Shown here piece after piece: positions 62,099 through 64,000 of a stretch of 64,000 nucleotides of DNA. Every line of letters starts with the position of its first letter. The first letter of the stretch is position 1. Source of the DNA: Nocardia vinacea (GTDB lineage: Bacteria > Actinomycetota > Actinomycetes > Mycobacteriales > Mycobacteriaceae); the NCBI RefSeq assembly GCF_035920345.1, contig NZ_CP109149.1, positions 7,936,001-8,000,000 on the forward strand. Direction: 5' to 3'. The notes under the pieces are model-generated. The model saw only the letters and a list, made by a program, of their open reading frames with translations. It did no database searches and had not been told where the DNA came from. A program made the position numbers and the translations under genes.

Positions 62099-63051
62099 AC
62101 GCGATCGAAAACGCCATCGTGGTCGAGGACGTCCGCAAGTCCTTCGGCGACGTCCACGCCGTGCGCGGCCTGACCTTCTCGGCGCCGGCCGGAAGTGTGC
62201 TGGGCGTCCTCGGCCCGAACGGCGCGGGCAAGACCACCATGGTCTCCATCCTGTCCACGCTGACCAAGCCCGATGCCGGCCGCGCCCTGGTCGCGGGATA
62301 CGACGTCGTACGCGAGGCCGCGGACGTGCGGGCATCCATCATGCTCACCGGCCAGTATGCGGCGCTCGACGAGGTGCTGACCGGCCGGGAGAACCTCGTC
62401 CTGTTCGGCCGCCTGATGGGTCTGCGTCCGAAACAGGCCAAGGTCCGTGCCACCGAACTGCTCGAACAGTTCGATCTCACCGAGGCGGCCGATCGCCGCG
62501 TCGGCGGCTACTCCGGTGGTATGCGCAGACGCATCGATATCGCCTGCGGACTGGTGCGCCCACCCAAGGTCGTCTTCCTCGACGAACCCACCACCGGCCT
62601 GGATCCGGTGAGCAGACAGGGCGTTTGGTCGCTGGTGCGCTCGCTCGAGGAACAGGGCGTGACGATCCTGCTCACCACGCAGTACCTCGAGGAGGCGGAT
62701 GCGTTGAGCGACAACATCATCGTCATCGACAAGGGCCGGGTCATCGCCGAGGGCACCGCGGACGAACTCAAGGCCCGCTCGGGTTCGAGCTACTGCGAGG
62801 TCGTTCCGGTCGACGCGGGTGACGTGCCCGCCGTGGTCACCGCGCTGGACGGACTCGGCACGGTCACCGTCGCCGAATCCAAGGACCGGGTGTCGCTGCC
62901 CGCTCCCGACGGTGCCGCCACGCTGGCCGAGGCGCTGCGCCGCATTACCGAGGCCGGTATCGAACTCATCGACATCGCCCTGCGCAGACCGTCCCTCGAC
63001 GAGGTCTTCATCAAGCTCACCACCGACGAACCGGGGTTGGTGACCGCATGA
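62095..63051 (+). CDS. ABC exporter ATP-binding subunit, DrrA-like (siderophore cluster)
   Basis: 318 aa. Walker A GPNGAGKTT, signature GYSGGMRRRIDIACGL, Walker B VVFLDEPTTGLDPVSRQGVW. Very like the ATPase at 9460 (shared LTTQYLEEAD-LSDNIIVIDKG blocks). The start overlaps the NRPS stop (ATGA), so it is co-translated with the siderophore synthetase. Role inferred: exporting the siderophore. Overlaps the permease gene by four bases. Confidence 0.93.
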   Translation: MNAIENAIVVEDVRKSFGDVHAVRGLTFSAPAGSVLGVLGPNGAGKTTMVSILSTLTKPDAGRALVAGYDVVREAADVRASIMLTGQYAALDEVLTGRENLVLFGRLMGLRPKQAKVRATELLEQFDLTEAADRRVGGYSGGMRRRIDIACGLVRPPKVVFLDEPTTGLDPVSRQGVWSLVRSLEEQGVTILLTTQYLEEADALSDNIIVIDKGRVIAEGTADELKARSGSSYCEVVPVDAGDVPAVVTALDGLGTVTVAESKDRVSLPAPDGAATLAEALRRITEAGIELIDIALRRPSLDEVFIKLTTDEPGLVTA

Positions 63052-63812
63052 CCGAATCAGTCACAATTCCCGCCGGAATGCAGTGGACCGCGCTGAGCGG
63101 TCGCACCGTGCGCGCGGCGGTCCGCGAGGGTGATCTGCCCTTCGGTTTCGTCGCGCCGATGATCTTCTTCGTCTGTTTCTATGTCCCGCTGCGCAAGTCG
63201 ATGGAGCAGACCGGTGCGGACTACGCCCAGTACCTGCTGCCGGTGATCGTCCTGCAGGGCATGTTCTTCACCGCCATGTCGGCGGCCGACCGCGCCGCCC
63301 GAGACACTTTCAGCGGCATGGGAACTCGCATGCGGTCCATGCCGGTCAAATCGTGGGTACCGCTGGCCGCCCGAATGTCCGCGAATCTGGTTCGCGCGCT
63401 GGCCGGACTCGCTGGAGCGGTGGTCATCGGCACGGCCTTCGGATTCCGATTCCACAGTGGGGCAGCGGCTCTCGTCTTCATCGCATTGTCCCTGGCCTTC
63501 GCCGTTGCACTGGTCATCGGTGCCGACACACTCGGCGTCGCCACGGGTAAGCCGGAAGTCGGCGCGTCCGCACTGCTGGCACCGCAACTGCTGCTCATCA
63601 TGATGTCCACGGGTTTTGTTCCGGCCGAAGGCTTTCCGGGTTGGATCCAGCCCTTTGTTCGCAATCAGCCGGTATCCCAAGCCGCTGCTGCTCTGCGCGA
63701 TCTCGCCAATGGCGAATACACCTCGGCCGTCGCCGTAGCGGTGGCCTGGATTCTCGGCCTGATCGTGGCCTTCACCGCGATCTCGGTCTGGGTGGAAAGG
63801 CGACGGCCGTGA
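63048..63812 (+). CDS. ABC exporter membrane subunit, DrrB-like (siderophore cluster)
   Basis: 254 aa, six membrane helices. TGFVPAEGFPGWIQPFVRNQPVSQ repeats the ABC-2 loop of the permease at 10464. ATGA overlap with the ATPase gene. Its stop overlaps the GTG of the next gene. Confidence 0.9.
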   Translation: MTESVTIPAGMQWTALSGRTVRAAVREGDLPFGFVAPMIFFVCFYVPLRKSMEQTGADYAQYLLPVIVLQGMFFTAMSAADRAARDTFSGMGTRMRSMPVKSWVPLAARMSANLVRALAGLAGAVVIGTAFGFRFHSGAAALVFIALSLAFAVALVIGADTLGVATGKPEVGASALLAPQLLLIMMSTGFVPAEGFPGWIQPFVRNQPVSQAAAALRDLANGEYTSAVAVAVAWILGLIVAFTAISVWVERRRP

Positions 63813-64000
63813 AAACACTGATCGACCAGAGCTTCGTCGAAACGGGCCGACTGTTGCGACGCTGGCCGCGCGAACAGGAGGTGCTGACCTCGACCGTGAT
63901 CCTGCCGGTACTGCTGCTGTTGATGTACCAACTGGTGCTCCACAAATTCCTCAGCGCATCCTCCGGCGTGGACGCCATCTACGGTTTCGTCCCGATGATC
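63809..64000 (+). CDS. ABC exporter membrane subunit, DrrC-like (partial, runs off the window)
   Basis: The first 64 codons are visible: MKTLIDQSFVETGRLLRRWPRE then a hydrophobic helix (STVILPVLLLLMYQLVLHKF), the start of a DrrC-type permease like 11279-12133. GTG start overlaps the previous stop by four bases (GTGA). The 3' end lies outside. Confidence 0.85.
   Translation, partial: MKTLIDQSFVETGRLLRRWPREQEVLTSTVILPVLLLLMYQLVLHKFLSASSGVDAIYGFVPMI

Overview
The window is high-GC actinobacterial DNA, most likely from Nocardia or a close relative. It carries an antigen-85-type mycolyltransferase (implying a mycolic-acid envelope), an F420-type oxidoreductase, an MTB12-like secreted antigen, an S10 ribosomal operon ending at rpsQ, and a mycobactin/nocobactin-type siderophore cluster with DtxR/IdeR-like iron boxes. 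The genus call is inference from gene content and not from a marker-gene comparison.

Layout. 1-1.1 kb: the 3' end of an NRPS gene with a degenerate terminal epimerase/condensation-like domain. 1.2-9.1 kb: mycolyltransferase, NRAMP metal transporter, SDR oxidoreductase, crotonase, a double-HTH TetR regulator divergent from the crotonase, and an aldehyde dehydrogenase with serine in the catalytic cysteine position. 9.4-12.1 kb: a DrrABC-like exporter, convergent with a lycopene cyclase gene. 13.5-14.9 kb: a hotdog-type protein and a proline-rich membrane protein. 15.5-20.8 kb: the S10 operon (rpsJ-rplC-rplD-rplW-rplB-rpsS-rplV-rpsC-rplP-rpmC-rpsQ) with a strong terminator. 20.9-27.4 kb: an accessory block with a hypothetical gene, an XRE regulator plus Nudix pair, an MFS transporter and an EXLDI-MMPL pair. 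27.4-31.5 kb: two IS5-type transposase remnants around a small secreted-protein gene, then a large membrane protein with a disordered repeat region and a C-terminal HTH. 31.7-34.4 kb: four minus-strand housekeeping-type genes (VOC, CPBP protease, RluA pseudouridine synthase, F420/FMN oxidoreductase). 35.3-43.6 kb: sulfotransferase, an IrtA/IrtB-like ABC importer, a secreted protein, a lipase-like hydrolase, a siderophore-interacting flavoreductase and an MTB12-like antigen. 43.7-62.1 kb: siderophore assembly (lysine N-hydroxylase, formyltransferase, thioesterase, KS, AT-KR-ACP PKS, two NRPSs). 62.1-64 kb: a second DrrABC-like exporter, cut by the window edge.

Working together: iron boxes precede the importer, the flavoreductase, the nbtG/MTB12-like divergent pair and the thioesterase-PKS-NRPS operon. 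This is the pattern expected for one iron-starvation regulon that makes a formylated, nocobactin-like lipopeptide, exports it (DrrABC-like), re-imports the ferric form (IrtAB-like) and reduces it (flavoreductase). Salicylate synthesis and activation and the oxazoline-forming NRPS are not in the window.

The most unusual signals are small inserted repeats. A 28-bp hairpin-forming repeat occurs three times, and one copy lies in frame inside the lysine N-hydroxylase gene. A 51-bp unit repeated twice lies in frame inside a condensation domain of the terminal NRPS. Both resemble in-frame palindromic or tandem elements that tolerate translation.
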